DNA of 64,000 bases from Acarospora socialis (lineage: Eukaryota > Ascomycota > Lecanoromycetes > Acarosporales > Acarosporaceae): assembly GCA_025617375.2 (NCBI GenBank), contig JAMYGW020000002.1, positions 186,001 to 250,000 of the forward strand. The letters are read 5' to 3'. The notes beneath the pieces are model-generated. The model searched no databases and was not told the origin of the DNA. It saw nothing but the letters and a program-made list of their open reading frames with translations. Below, piece by piece: positions 11,602 to 22,534 of the stretch (position 1 is its first letter; the number at the start of each line of letters is the position of its first letter). The translations under genes were made by a program, and so were the position numbers.

Positions 11602-13448
11602 ATGGCAGATGTGATCAGCATCGGAATCTTAGTTATCAATGTACTCTCCGTTACGCAAAAAGTCTACAAACTCGCACATTTGGTGAAAGATTCCAGCCCA
11701 AAAGTCGATGCAATCTACTATCGACTTATCGCGGAAAAAGAGCGGACGGAAGGATGGGCAAACCATATGCGAATTATGAGCGGTGCCGATCTACGGTCCA
11801 TGATTCCTCCCGGCAAATATGATGAAGTCCGAGTACTGCTGGACAGGTTGAGCGACTATTATCAGCGTGCCGAAAGGAAATATGGCAAGATACAGCCGCC
11901 TGATATAGGTGGGGAGAAGCGCCGTTTGGCGATGCTTGCAGCAAAGGTCGGATTTGTTGCTTTCGGATATGATGATCTCCAGGAACTTGTGGATACCATT
12001 GCAACAATGAACAAAGCGTTGAAAGCTATCGCCCCACCGCTGCCATCATACACGCCAGCGAGCTATTTAGAAGCTCCTGCAGTGAACACTGTCCATACAT
12101 ATCTGAGAGATGACATGAATCAGAGGGAGGAGACAGGCTTGCTCACTACGACAAATCCACCCATTCCAATTACATCAGGGTCTGCATCAGACAGTTCTGC
12201 TAGATTAGAAGTCTCGGGGCCAGCAGGCCTCTCTGTGTCTGAGCTTGGTCCGATGCAGCCTTATATATCTTCTCTGGAGCACATATACCGGCTTTGTCTT
12301 GAGACACTCATCAAGGTATCGGCAATCCACTCACAGCGACAATACTCCAATCCGGCCTCTAGATTGAAGCTGTGGGGAGTGGGAGTTTTTGGGAAGCCAC
12401 TGCCATTAGATCAGCTCATGAAGCATGACTTGACCAGGTCCCTTTTTCCTTTGCGGCAGTGCTTGTTGGAAACTTTTGCGCACATTCTCATTGTTGAAGG
12501 TAAACCAGGAACCCATGCTATGCTCTCAAGCTCTATGCTTACTCACGGTAGAACGATATCTCGCCCGTTTGAGAATGCAACCTCAGCAGTCAGAAGGTCA
12601 ACAAATTGAACAGCTCCAGAGGAAGATAACCGCTCTCCTAGGAACAGAAGAGGTGGTCCAGATGGCTGTAGAGAGATGGGCAAGCTTTCTGGCCCAGCCA
12701 GGACAAGACCACAATCAGGAGCAGGGGGAAGAACAAAATCCCAAGCTAACAAATGAATCCAGCAAAGCTGACATGAAGTCTATCGCCATGACAATTGAAT
12801 GTCTCTTTGATCTTCTTCCCCTCATCCGAGAAGAACAACGAGCACATTTCCTCCGTCTTGAATGGGCTGAGGAGCGGAAGGCTGAGGAGGTTACGTCACA
12901 GCAGCAGAGTGTGCCGGAAGGACAAAATACTGAAGAAGACAACATGGTCAAGAATTTGGAAGAGGTAAATCGTATACTGAAGGTCAAAGACAATGTTGCA
13001 GCCAAGCAAGCCAGCTCCCAAGGAAAGCAGGTAAAACTCTACTCACCTGTGTTTCAAAAGGAAACAGAACGGCTGGCCGAATGCTACTCCTCAAAAGTCG
13101 GTGAAGATATGAAATCGATGAGTCCCGAAGAAGACAAGAAGTTCCGCCAGAAGCAGGCTCAGCTTGCGGAAATCCTCGGTAAGAACCCGTAACAACTTCA
13201 AGCCAGCATCCAAGCTTGCTAATGACTCGATTCCCATAGCAAATTTTGTCAAGCAGAGCCAGGCTGGTAAAGAGCCAGGTACGAAATACCTGGCTTGGCC
13301 GTATAGGCTGGACGAAAAGGGGAAGGCTGTTGACGTTAAGGCTCCACTGAATGGCGAGGAAGATGATAAGCGCTTAAATGCCTTTTTGAATTCTCTCAGG
13401 GATCCAATAACTGATTTATGGAGTATTGCTAGGCCACGGCCTGAATAA
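11602..13448 (+). CDS. HeLo-type prion-inhibition domain protein
   Basis: Second member of a divergent HeLo pair. I infer exons 11602-12499, 12552-13178 and 13240-13448, with introns of 52 nt (GTAAAC...GGTAG) and 61 nt (GTAAGA...CATAG, with GCTAATGAC as branch). All phases agree, giving 577 aa. The N-terminus (MADVISIGILVINVLSVTQKV, then RLIAEKERTEGW and about 100 residues of amphipathic helix) matches the HeLo prion-inhibition domain. The middle (about 300-500) is Gln/Glu-rich and probably coiled-coil. The tail (TKYLAWPYRLDEKGK) is conserved-looking but not recognised by me. No NACHT, NB-ARC or amyloid-repeat motif is visible, so it may be a standalone executor or regulator. Placement inside a quinate cluster is unexpected. 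Confidence 0.7.
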
Positions 13449-13992
13449 GACATATGTTATTTAATTACTGATGATGAAGTGTCAAGAGAGTAAAGATCAG
13501 AACTCACAACTGATATGTAGAGTTAGATTCATGGGTCAGCACAAAATACTAAGATAGTCACAGCAGAACTAGTTCTAGAGCTGTATCATGCATTAAGGAG
13601 GAAATATGAGATATATTGAAAGCTCAGAATCATGCATAAATTTAAATGATATCTTCTTCAACAATGAACCTGTTGATCTGACAGTATACACTAGAGAGTG
13701 CTCTATCATGCCAAATGAGAAAACACAGGCGGCGAAGGAGAGCCCGGCGATTAACTTCTGAGTGTGTCGCGTTGAGATTACACACCATCTCGAGCTTCTT
13801 TGTAAACATACCGAGTTTAGGGAGTCGAATGAATCTCAATTAATGTGAGATCCGGATAGGCATTGATAGGGCAAGGATGTGAGGCTGAGACGACAGTGTC
13901 ACGATCGCGTGTCCAATGAACTGAATTCAGGCAAGATTGCGCGCCATCTGCGCGATACGCCTGGTATAGTGCATTGGTACTCTATCGTAATA
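13449..13992. other. Intergenic stretch between convergent genes
   Basis: A 65-codon frame on the minus strand (13642-13839) has no recognisable motif. I see nothing else. Confidence 0.4.
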
Positions 13993-15152
13993 CTAATCAA
14001 CATCAGGGACCGGCAATCCCTCCACAAACCTCATCCTTCTACCCAGAGCGGTCATGGCTTCCATCGCCTTTTTCTCCCTCAACTCCCGCGCTTCGGTATC
14101 AGAAACAAGGACAAAGTTATATGTCAGCAGAGAGCAACCTAACTTCACCCCATATTTCTTCGCCATGCTTTCGTCTGTGACTTTCTGTACGTCGACGACT
14201 AGCGATTCTTTTACTCCAAAGACAGCATCGGAAGTTTCGTAAGGGTCGTTTCGTAGATACAATGCCCTAGATACGAAAATCAGCCATCATTGTGGGAGAC
14301 ATGCTTGGTGCAGATCATCCCGGAGTTCGAAAATACATACGTTATCAAATGATCATAGCCAGGCTTCTCGAACATAAAATGCATGTGGCTAGGCCTGTAC
14401 GGATGTCGATGCAGCAATTTCAGCAACGCCCCCACCGGACCATCATGTGGAATGGGATAAGGCACGGGAACAATAGCATGGAACCAAAAGACGCCGTCCT
14501 GGTCACTGTGCATAACTGCCCGCCCGTCCGGACCATCCCTGTCGGCATATTGTACATCGTAGAAACCCCTCGAGTCGGTCTCCCATATATCAATCTTAGC
14601 GTCCGCGACGGGCTTACCGGAGGTGTCTTTGACGGTACAGAGCACCAGGCAGGCTTCACCTTCAGGGTCGTGCGAGATGGCGCCGCCGTTGGGCGCTGGT
14701 TCGGCTTCGTGGGTGTGGAAGGGGCCGAGAACAGTGCCTTCGGTCGAATGTGGGGGTTTGGGGTGATCTATGGAGTCGACGAGGAGAGAAAGGCCTAGGA
14801 CGTCGGACAAGAGAATGAATTCCTGGGATTGAACAACTCGTCAGTGAATTCTTTGGGTACGTCCGAGCACCAAATATTATTGCTGAGAGAGACTACCTCG
14901 AACATTCTGACATACCTGCCGCACGTCACTACAGATCTGCCCTACTTTCGTCAAGAACTCAATCGCTGCCATCCATTCTTTCGTGCTCAATCGTGTCTCC
15001 CTAGCAAAGTCGTGTAGGTGCGTTACGAGTCTCTCGGTGAGGTATTTCAGTCTCGGATCTGGGCATCGCGAATTGATTGTGTGCACGTTCTCCGTAATGT
15101 TGTCGATGGTTAGATCTTTCATGGGCGGGATATCAACCTGTGAGGGATCCAT
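13993..15152 (-). CDS. Intradiol ring-cleavage dioxygenase (catechol/hydroxyquinol type)
   Basis: Non-haem Fe(III) dioxygenase that opens catechol or hydroxyquinol between the hydroxyls to a muconate-type acid. Exons 15152-14916, 14822-14341 and 14266-13993 (introns 93 and 74 nt) give 330 aa with agreeing phases. The joins recreate family sequence: SDVRQ|EFILLSDVLG and YDHLIT|ALYLRNDPYETSDAVFG. An N-terminal helical dimerisation domain (1-100) precedes the catalytic domain, with TEGTVLGPFH, WETDSRGFYDVQY (first Tyr iron ligand region) and HPYRPSHMHFM (second Tyr and two His ligands). Length and the RPSHMHF box fit fungal hydroxyquinol or catechol 1,2-dioxygenases rather than protocatechuate 3,4-dioxygenase. 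In the cluster it could act after oxidative decarboxylation of protocatechuate to hydroxyquinol, but no decarboxylating hydroxylase is in the window. Confidence 0.9.
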
Positions 15153-15707
15153 GATGGGTGATGTTTCTCAAGGGCCGCTTTGTAGATGGAGTAACAGATT
15201 CTGAGGCCGTTCGACTACATCTGATCTTTCAAGAGAACAATCGCATATGCCTACAGGACCGTAAGAAGGTCTCAAGCGCGTCTTTGGCGTCGGAAGCGTT
15301 CCGTTCAGGAGTTGATTAATCATTTTGTGTATCCAGTAGCGTAAGTATCGTACTGTGGTGGTCCTGGTGGGCTGAGGTTGGCGGGGTGAGGTTGGCGGGG
15401 TGGTCTACCAATCCAAGTGAGGACTAGTGCGGTGGAAGAGACATTATCCGGCAATGGCTGAACTGCCGATGCTGTTTGACGACTTCGCATTTCCATCTTC
15501 GTTGTCAATACGGTGACTTGGACGAGATACTCTATCCACAGACAATAGCTAAGGCTGGAATTTGTTGCGGCAGGTAGCTGTGATGCAGGTATTGGTACGG
15601 TTACTGAACACATGGCACGGATGATCCGAAGCGGTCCCAGAAATGAGTGTTTGGGGACTCTGCCGTGATGGATGCTGGATCAAAACCTCATTGCTAATGG
15701 GATCCTA
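15153..15707. promoter_or_regulatory. Region upstream of dioxygenase gene
   Basis: Holds a two-copy GC-rich tandem (TGAGGTTGGCGGGG, about 15372-15404) and a weak QutA-like site, GGAAGAGACATTATCC (15434-15449, 11 of 16 consensus positions). No gene is supported. Confidence 0.35.
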
Positions 15708-16172
15708 TCATATCTTGGAGTCCGGCTTCTTCGACGACATTTTCTTCGCCGCAAAATCAATTGCGTACTGATATCCATAAACACCCATACCCATGATCAC
15801 CGCCTCCGCCTTCTCGCTCAGGTAGCTGTGATGCCTGAACGCCTCTCTACTATGCAAGTTCGTGATATGGATCTCGACAAAAGGGATGGCAACGCCCACC
15901 AGAGCATCCCGTAGCGCAACACTTGTGTGAGTAAATGCAGCGGGATTGATGATGATGGCGTCGACCTTCTCTTCGCGGGCTCGATGGATTCGATCAACAA
16001 GCTCTCCTTCGTGGTTTGACTGGAATGTGTTGAGATGTATGGAGAGGGACGAAGCTTGCGATTCCGCCGCCGTTTCGATGTTTTGGAGACTGGCAGATCC
16101 GTATACGTGCGGTTCTCTCGTCCCGAGGAGGTTCAGATTAGGGCCGTTGAGGAGGAGGATGTTCTTTGCCAT
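15708..16172 (-). CDS. qutE: Catabolic type II 3-dehydroquinase
   Basis: Converts 3-dehydroquinate to 3-dehydroshikimate in the inducible quinate pathway. It forms a small dodecameric cytosolic enzyme that is heat-stable in relatives. The product is 154 aa from the chosen ATG ([17 protein letters not shown]), the usual type II length; a frame extending to 16259 would add an unlikely 29-residue leader. Visible hallmarks are [16 protein letters not shown] (catalytic Arg and Tyr loop), [10 protein letters not shown], and [20 protein letters not shown] with the catalytic His region. It is divergent from qutG, and a QutA-like palindrome lies between them at 16440-16459. Confidence 0.95.
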   Translation of the reverse strand: MAKNILLLNGPNLNLLGTREPHVYGSASLQNIETAAESQASSLSIHLNTFQSNHEGELVDRIHRAREEKVDAIIINPAAFTHTSVALRDALVGVAIPFVEIHITNLHSREAFRHHSYLSEKAEAVIMGMGVYGYQYAIDFAAKKMSSKKPDSKI

Positions 16173-16439
16173 ATTTGGGCTATGTAAACCGTAAGATACT
16201 GGACGTAGCTCCTGTGATAGAGACGATCGTACTTGAAATCTGATGTTCAATATGATCAATCTCGTCGCTTGAATGATTACGAGCCTTGCTCACCACAGTA
16301 CAAAGTGCTTCTCAGAGTGAGTTCGTAAGTACAATCTTATTCCACCTCTTGATCAGCCCAAGCTCTTTCCTCGTGCTTCAAAACTCCCAACTCATGATTC
16401 ATGGGCACGACAAGCCATATACAGTCAAGTGGGTCTATT
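16173..16439. promoter_or_regulatory. Promoter region of qutE
   Basis: Left part of the divergent qutE/qutG intergenic region (16173-16674). It contains no gene. The candidate operator is annotated separately. Confidence 0.5.
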
Positions 16440-16459
16440 CCGGGCAAGTCATTACCCGG
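16440..16459. promoter_or_regulatory. Candidate QutA operator in qutE/qutG promoter
   Basis: CCGGGCAAGTCATTACCCGG is a 20-bp near-perfect inverted repeat (CCGGG-N-AA ... TT-N-CCCGG). Its inner 16 bp match 12 of 16 positions of GGRTAARYRYTTATCC. It lies about 270 bp upstream of qutE and 215 bp upstream of qutG, placed to serve both. Confidence 0.55.
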
Positions 16460-16674
16460 TATGATCGATATCTCCATCGTCTTTACGTTAGAACTTCATG
16501 GCCAGCACTCCTCACAGCATCGACATCGTAGTTTCTTTAATCACCAAGGTGTGTTGGTTTCCAGTATTCGAAGTAGCAATCGAGTTGTGCAATGCTTACT
16601 ATCCTGTAGTTCTAACAAGAACTTAACCCTGACCTAGAATATCAACTTAGGCTTAGCGTTGGATCTAAGCCCTA

Positions 16675-18207
16675 ATGGAGAAACCAACCTTGCCTCAGAA
16701 GGAGTTAGACGGCATCTACGCATTTGCAATTGAGCTGACGAGGCGAGCCGGTAAGCTGCTGCTTGACGCGGCCGAAAAGAGATATGGCGATGCAGAGGTC
16801 TGGAGTACCCCCGAAGCACATGTGGAGAAAGAGAATGCGGTCGACTTAGTCACCAAGATGGATGGAGGTAAGCTTCTGTTCACCTAGCATTGGCCCAGTA
16901 ACTCTTCCCTGGGCTGTTTCCTTGCACAGAACACTGACTTTGGGGTCTCTGTTTCCTTGTGCAGAAGTTGAAGACTTTGTGAAGCGGGAGATCAACAGGG
17001 TATATCCAGCTCACAAGTCAGTCACCTGTTCGTTTCACTCTCAGCATACTACGCATACTACGCAAACTCTTTCCAGGAGGTTTGCAAGAGATAACTACCT
17101 TACCCAATCCTCACTCCGCAACACGTCTGACAGCGTCGTGTTGTGAGGACTGATGGCGTCTGACCACATTACAGGTTCATTGGCGAGGAAACATACTCGA
17201 AAGGCACCTCCAAACAGTATCTGATAGGTGACGATCCCACCTGGTGCGTGGACCCGCTTGATGGTCAGTTACCACAACGTCCCGCCGCTCCCACAAGCCC
17301 CTGACTCTTCCACTTCAGGTACCGTCAATTACATCCATCTCTGTCCGATGTATTGCGTCTCAATAGGCTTCATCCTGAACGGGATACCAACCGTTGGCGT
17401 CATATATGTCCCTTTCCACGACACTCTCTTCTCAGCCTGCGTGGGCCGTGGTGCGTGGCTCAACGAGACACGCAGATTGCCACTGGCACGGAACCCTATC
17501 CCACCTCTACCGCCAAACGCACCGTCAGGGTGTATCTTTTCCTGTGAATGGGGAAAGGACAGGAGAGATAGGCCTGATAGCAACCTACACAGGAAGGTCG
17601 AGAGCTTCATCAATATGGCGGCCGAGGTGGGTGGGAGAGGGGGAAGAGGTGGTATGGCTCATGGGATGAGAAGTATGGGCAGGTACGTGGAGTCTTTTCT
17701 TCCCATATCTGACTCGAATCAATCAAAGCATACTGACGGCGTCTAGCGCTGCCTTAGACTTGGCATACACTGCAATGGGCTCGTTCGATATCTGGTGGGA
17801 AGGTGGATGTTGGGAATGGTGAGTAGTTTCTCGGCTCTCAACGCTCCTGGCATCGTACTGGATCGAGGTTGAGATATTCTTGTGCCCATAAATAGGGATG
17901 TAGCGGCAGGAATATGCATCCTCCGTGAAGCCGGAGGGCTAATCACACCGGCGAACCCACCAGAAAACTCTGAGAGGGCAGAAATCCAAGATGTACACCT
18001 GGGAAGTCGGTTGTACCTGGCTATACGGTAAGATTCGCTGCGGTATCCCAGTGCTAACCATTTCAGCCATGTTGATAGTAGACTGCTAACGAAATATGAT
18101 TGTATAGACCTGCAGGAGACGGTCACGGAGAAACCGGACGACAAGCACAAGAAAGGACCGTAAGAGCTGTTTGGAGGCGAGTTCGAAATTTAGACTATGC
18201 TCGTTGA
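16675..18207 (+). CDS. qutG: QutG/QA-X inositol-monophosphatase-like protein
   Basis: Member of the inositol monophosphatase superfamily always associated with fungal quinate clusters; its precise reaction is unproven. Seven exons fit all phases: 16675-16867, 16965-17016, 17175-17263, 17319-17682, 17747-17818, 17896-18027 and 18108-18207, giving 333 aa, close to the known QUTG length of about 330. Motifs: the metal-site triad KFIGEE (Glu), WCVDPLDGTVNYIH (DP-D-GT box) and a C-terminal W(D)VAAG box with WWEGGCWEWDVAAGICI. The family ending ERTVRAVWRRVRNLDYAR is present. A Gly/Arg-rich insert (GGRGGRGGM) sits around residue 220. It is transcribed away from qutE. Confidence 0.92.
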
Positions 18208-18370
18208 GACTCAGGAATAAGGGAAACCGGGAAGCTTGTTAGGGAAATCGAACGCAGGTCTATGCAATCGAATAGACGGATCCGGGTCTGTGTCACAGGG
18301 AGAGGATAACATGAAAGCTCATACATGGAACAATTCAAAGATGATTGAACTGTAATATAGTTTGATTCGC

Positions 18371-19300
18371 CTACAACACCGATTTGTTCAATGCGGACCC
18401 AATAACAGCCTTGACCTTCTCTACGGGCAATTGCTCGACTTTCCGTCCCGTCCAATATCTATCCTGCTCCAAACCTTGCCAAATCAAAGCTTCCGTCCCC
18501 AGTATCACCTGCCATCCTGCCTTCTGCGAAATCGCCGCAATCTCAGTCCAGGGGGACGGATGATAGCACATCTCTAAGATCGCACCCTTATGTTGCTTGC
18601 CCAGCATAATCTCCATGACTTCCCTAGCAGCGAGCTCCGCGAGCGTCCGAGGTGGAAAGTTCGGGATGCACGCCACAATGGCTCCTGGACCCTCTAATCG
18701 GTGAGCCTGCGGTGCACTCTCGACATGAAGTAGACCGTCGCCGAAGCCGTTCCGTGAGCATTCCTTGATCACGGCATCCACCTCGGCCTTGTCTCGATTG
18801 ACGATATATATCGGACTACAGCCAAGCCACTTTTTCAAAGCGTAGACAGCGGACCTGGCAGCACCACCGCCACCAATCACCATCCCCGGTCGCCCTCTGT
18901 AGATTGCATCTCCGTCCTTCACATTCTGCCCGAAGGCTTTCTGGATCCCAACACAGTCTGTATTCGTCCCGCAGAAGATTCGTCGTCCTTTGTCGCCGTT
19001 CCGGACGAAGATAGTGTTGCAGGCACCAATGGCCTTGCCCTCCGGTGTGATTTCGTCCAGTTTCGGTATGATGTTGACCTTGTGCGGCATGGTGACGGAG
19101 GCGCCGAAAAACTTTGGGTCTTCAATGAGGGTGAGGAAGTGATCCATGTCCTTTGATTCCAACAGGATCTGGGACCAGCGGAGGCCTAGGTCGTCGTAGA
19201 CGGTCTGGTGGAGGAGCGGAGATAGGGAGTGGGCGATGGGGTAGCCGAAGAGGTAGTTTACCCTGTCGAGGTGGGCGGTATTGGGAGTTTGTGGAGCCAT
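18371..19300 (-). CDS. qutB: Quinate/shikimate dehydrogenase (catabolic)
   Basis: NAD(P)-dependent enzyme oxidising quinate to 3-dehydroquinate and shikimate to 3-dehydroshikimate, the first catabolic step. Single exon, 309 aa. The N-terminal substrate domain shows YPIAHSLSP and TMPHKVN (catalytic Lys) and GTNTDCVG (catalytic Asp). The Rossmann domain has GGGGAARSAVYALKKW and a NRDKAEVD segment. The C-terminal TEALIWQGLEQDRYWTG is typical of fungal QUTB. It is divergent from the permease gene across a 780-bp shared promoter. Confidence 0.95.
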   Translation of the reverse strand: MAPQTPNTAHLDRVNYLFGYPIAHSLSPLLHQTVYDDLGLRWSQILLESKDMDHFLTLIEDPKFFGASVTMPHKVNIIPKLDEITPEGKAIGACNTIFVRNGDKGRRIFCGTNTDCVGIQKAFGQNVKDGDAIYRGRPGMVIGGGGAARSAVYALKKWLGCSPIYIVNRDKAEVDAVIKECSRNGFGDGLLHVESAPQAHRLEGPGAIVACIPNFPPRTLAELAAREVMEIMLGKQHKGAILEMCYHPSPWTEIAAISQKAGWQVILGTEALIWQGLEQDRYWTGRKVEQLPVEKVKAVIGSALNKSVL

Positions 19301-20080
19301 ATTGTGAGAAAGATGCGGATAGTCAGCGGAAGAAGAGGTCTAAAGTAAAACGAGAATGCGTATTGTAAGAAACTGCGTGAAATCTGCGAGAGTTCCTAAG
19401 GAGTTATACTGAGAGCCCATCGAGTGATGTGGGTTACGAGGTGCTTGGTGCAATATCAGATGAAAAACTCCTCGACAGCCCTCCGATAGCCTCGAGCCCC
19501 TTGTGGTACTGATATATGCCATTGTCTGTACTTTGTAGTGTTGAGAAGTACCTATGGTTGATGATGGTAAATTGTACTGTATGTCCGAGCTGCACCCCAC
19601 AATCCATCCGCCGTCTGAACTACCTACCGTACCCCACTCGCACATCCCGAGAAGCACAACCGGGTCAATCATACTTCCGTGCCTAGTTTCCCCACACTTT
19701 TGCAACCTCGTCACGGCTAAAGAATTAACCCAAGTGCCGACTAAGGTAGAAATTACCCTCCATCGAGCAGAGCCTGGACCCCGACCTCTGTAGCTCGACA
19801 TGTCAAATTCGAGATCGTGGTGGCCTTGGCTCCTAGCTTTGGCCAAGTTCAATGACTGAGCTTGTGGAGGAGGATCTTCAGAGATCCTGTATAAAGACAT
19901 TGAGACCTCGTCAGTGTATCGTGCTGTCTCGTCTTCTTTCAGCAGCACGGTTCGCATTGGCAATTCGAAGCTTCACTTATACCGGTTGTTCTTGCTGTTT
20001 GGGCACCTGGTCTTCTCTTGACTTGTCTGCTGGAGCAGTGCTCAACATCTCAAGCCGCGCTCTCAGGTTAGGTGTAAACC
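19301..20080. promoter_or_regulatory. Divergent promoter qutB / qutD
   Basis: 780-bp intergenic region with no supported gene; long frames on the minus strand lack motifs. It contains one QutA-like site, annotated at 19715-19730. Confidence 0.5.
19715..19730. promoter_or_regulatory. Candidate QutA operator in qutB/qutD promoter
   Basis: GGCTAAAGAATTAACC matches 12 of 16 positions of the QutA/QA-1F consensus and keeps the TAA...TTA dyad at the same spacing. It lies between the divergent dehydrogenase and permease genes. Confidence 0.4.
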
Positions 20081-21758
20081 ATGGGCATTTTATCGAAAGT
20101 CGAGGATCGCCCTACGCCGTCATGCGTCTACAATTGGAGGGTCTACGCCTGTGCGGCAGTGGCCTCTTCTGCGGCGATGATGATCGGTTATGACAGCGCC
20201 TTCATTGGTGGAACCCTCGCCCTGCCTGCTTTCACCAAAGAGTTCGGATTCTCGAAATTGAGCACAACTGAAGTCAACTTCATCTCCGCCAACATCGTCT
20301 CTTGTTACCAGGCTGGCGCCTTTTTTGGAGCCTTCTTCGCCTACCCTGCGGGACACTTCCTCGGCCGGCGTCGAGGCCTGCTTCTCTTCTCGCTACTCTT
20401 CATCGTCGGTGCCGCCTTGATGCTTGGAGTTAAAGGATCGACTGGTCTAGGACTCCTATACGGCGGTCGCGTTTTGGCCGGAATCGGTGTGGGAGGAGCT
20501 TCGAATCTTACGCCGATCTATATCTCTGAATCCGCTCCTCCAGCCATCCGAGGTAGATTGGTCGGTTTGTACGAGCTCGGATGGCAAATAGGCGGGCTCG
20601 TGGGCTTCTGGATCAATGTGAGTCTTTCTATGGTCTTGGATCTCATCGACGAGGATTGAGGCTGACGTTAGTGTACAGTACGGTGTCAGCACAACGATGC
20701 GACAGTCACATACGCAATGGCTCATCCCCTTTGCTGTACAACTGATACCGGCTGGCATTCTCTTTTTGGGCTCGTTCTGGATCCCAGAATCACCACGGTG
20801 GTTGCTGTCAAAGGGTCGAAGAGAGGAAGGGCTGAAGAACCTCTGCTGGATCCGCCAACTTAGCACCACGGACATCTACATGATCGAGGAGGTTGCCGCA
20901 ATTGAGACTGCTCTCGAAGCGCAGCGCGCAGCGACGGGCCTTGGATTTTGGAAACCTTTCCAAGCACTCCGGAGGGATTCCAAGGTCTTGTACCGCTTCT
21001 TCTTGGGCGGCTCTCTCTTCTTCTGGCAAAACGGCTCGGGCATCAACGCCATCAACTACTACAGCCCGACCGTGTTCAAGAGTATCGGTATCACAGGCAC
21101 CAACACGTCTCTGTTCACAACTGGGCTCTTCGGTGTTGTCAAAACCGTCCTTACATTCGTCTGGCTGCTGCTCCTCATCGACAAACTTGGCAGGCGCAAG
21201 TTGCTCATGTTCGGTGCCCTGGGAGGATCACTCTGTCTGTGGTTTGTCGGTGGATACATCGCCGTCGCCAAGCCTACACAGCATCCGACATCGTCCCTGG
21301 GTTCTGGCGGCATTGCGGCGGTCTTCTTCTTCTACCTCTGGACGGCCTTCTACACGCCATCTTGGAATGGAACGCCATGGGTCATCAACAGCGAGATCTT
21401 CGACCAAAACACCCGCACGCTGGCACAGGCCTTTGCAGCAGCCAACAATTGGTTTTGGAACTTCCTCGTTGCGCGTTTTACTCCCCAGATGTTTGCGGCA
21501 ATGGGCTACGGCGTGTACTTTTTCTTCGCCTCGCTCATGATCCTGTCTATACCGTTCGTTTACTTTTTGATTCCCGAGACGAAGAGTGTGCCGCTAGAGA
21601 GCATGGACCGATTGTTCGACAGGAGTCTGAAGCCGTGGAAAGCAAACAAGATCGTGATGCGAGAGGTGCAGACGTTGGAGCAGGACTTCCGCCACGACAT
21701 CGAAGGCGCTCATCTCGACGTGGAGAAGGCGCCCGCTGAGCATTATGAGAAGATGTAG
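20081..21758 (+). CDS. qutD: Quinate permease, MFS sugar-porter family
   Basis: Plasma-membrane H+-coupled quinate uptake carrier of the major facilitator superfamily. Exons 20081-20617 and 20679-21758 (61-nt intron GTGAGT...TACAG) give 538 aa; QUTD of Aspergillus is 533 aa. About twelve hydrophobic segments are readable. Sugar-porter signatures: GHFLGRRRG after helix 2, GRVLAGIGVGGAS, PESPRWLL before the central loop, DKLGRRKLL and PETKSVPLESMDRLF at the C-terminus. The N-terminal VEDRPTPSCVYNWRVY matches quinate permeases. It shares a promoter with qutB and precedes qutC, consistent with co-induction. Confidence 0.95.
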
Positions 21759-22101
21759 TTGCTAGCTCTGGGACGTTATTGTATCTATCTACGTGTTTAT
21801 CATCATTCCGGGCAGGTTACAGATGCTTGGTGTATATATCATGGGCGCTTTCAGCGCGGTTGTCATGTGGAAATGACATTCGAAGCACTCTGTTACCATT
21901 TTTCAACGATGTATTATGCATGGTTCTATAATGCAGGTGTCACCAACCCAAAATTTTCTGAATAAGTGCTCTAAATGCATTGGTGAACAATGACCTTCTA
22001 CAGCATACCAAGATTCAAAAATGTCCTCGAGTATTGGGCAATAGTAAGGTAGTGTCCGAGTCGGTCTCGGAAAGGCCAAAGGTAGGGCTTACCTAAGAGG
22101 C
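21759..22101. other. Intergenic stretch qutD-qutC
   Basis: 3' flank of the permease gene. No gene is seen. Confidence 0.4.
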
Positions 22102-22117
22102 GCCTAAAGACTTATCC
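22102..22117. promoter_or_regulatory. Candidate QutA operator upstream of qutC
   Basis: The complement reads GGATAAGTCTTTAGGC, matching 13 of 16 positions of GGRTAARYRYTTATCC, with an exact GGATAAGT left half. It lies about 420 bp upstream of the qutC start. Confidence 0.45.
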
Positions 22118-22534
22118 GCCGGCAATCTCATGTTTCCACATTCAGATCTGCGAGCATTCCGTTCAAGAAAAAAGTTCTAGATCGCACCGAGTTTCCCAAG
22201 CTCACCGTATTCCTCCAGGATTGCTAAACTGGGTTTCGCCATATAGAGGCCCATGCTAGCGATGGACTCTCTCTTTAAATCCCGTGTTTCCCTTCCGGGA
22301 GCTACGAATGGGATACCTACGATTGAAGCAGCTATATAGCAATTGAATGCCATCAGGTGTCGAGGGACTTCCGATCTCCGCTATTACCCCTACCATCACG
22401 CACCAAACCGCCTGTGGCATCTGTCGAACAGTACGGAAAAGGCTCGTCCAGAGTCCACACTCGGCCAGTTTCAGCTCATTAGGCATCACAAAAACCATCC
22501 AGTTACCGGCTCACTCGGCCCCATCACATAGAAA

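Noticed and set aside
16173-16259. An N-terminal extension of the 3-dehydroquinase
   Set aside because: Type II enzymes begin right at the [14 protein letters not shown] strand. The extra 29 residues fit no family member and lie in the promoter.
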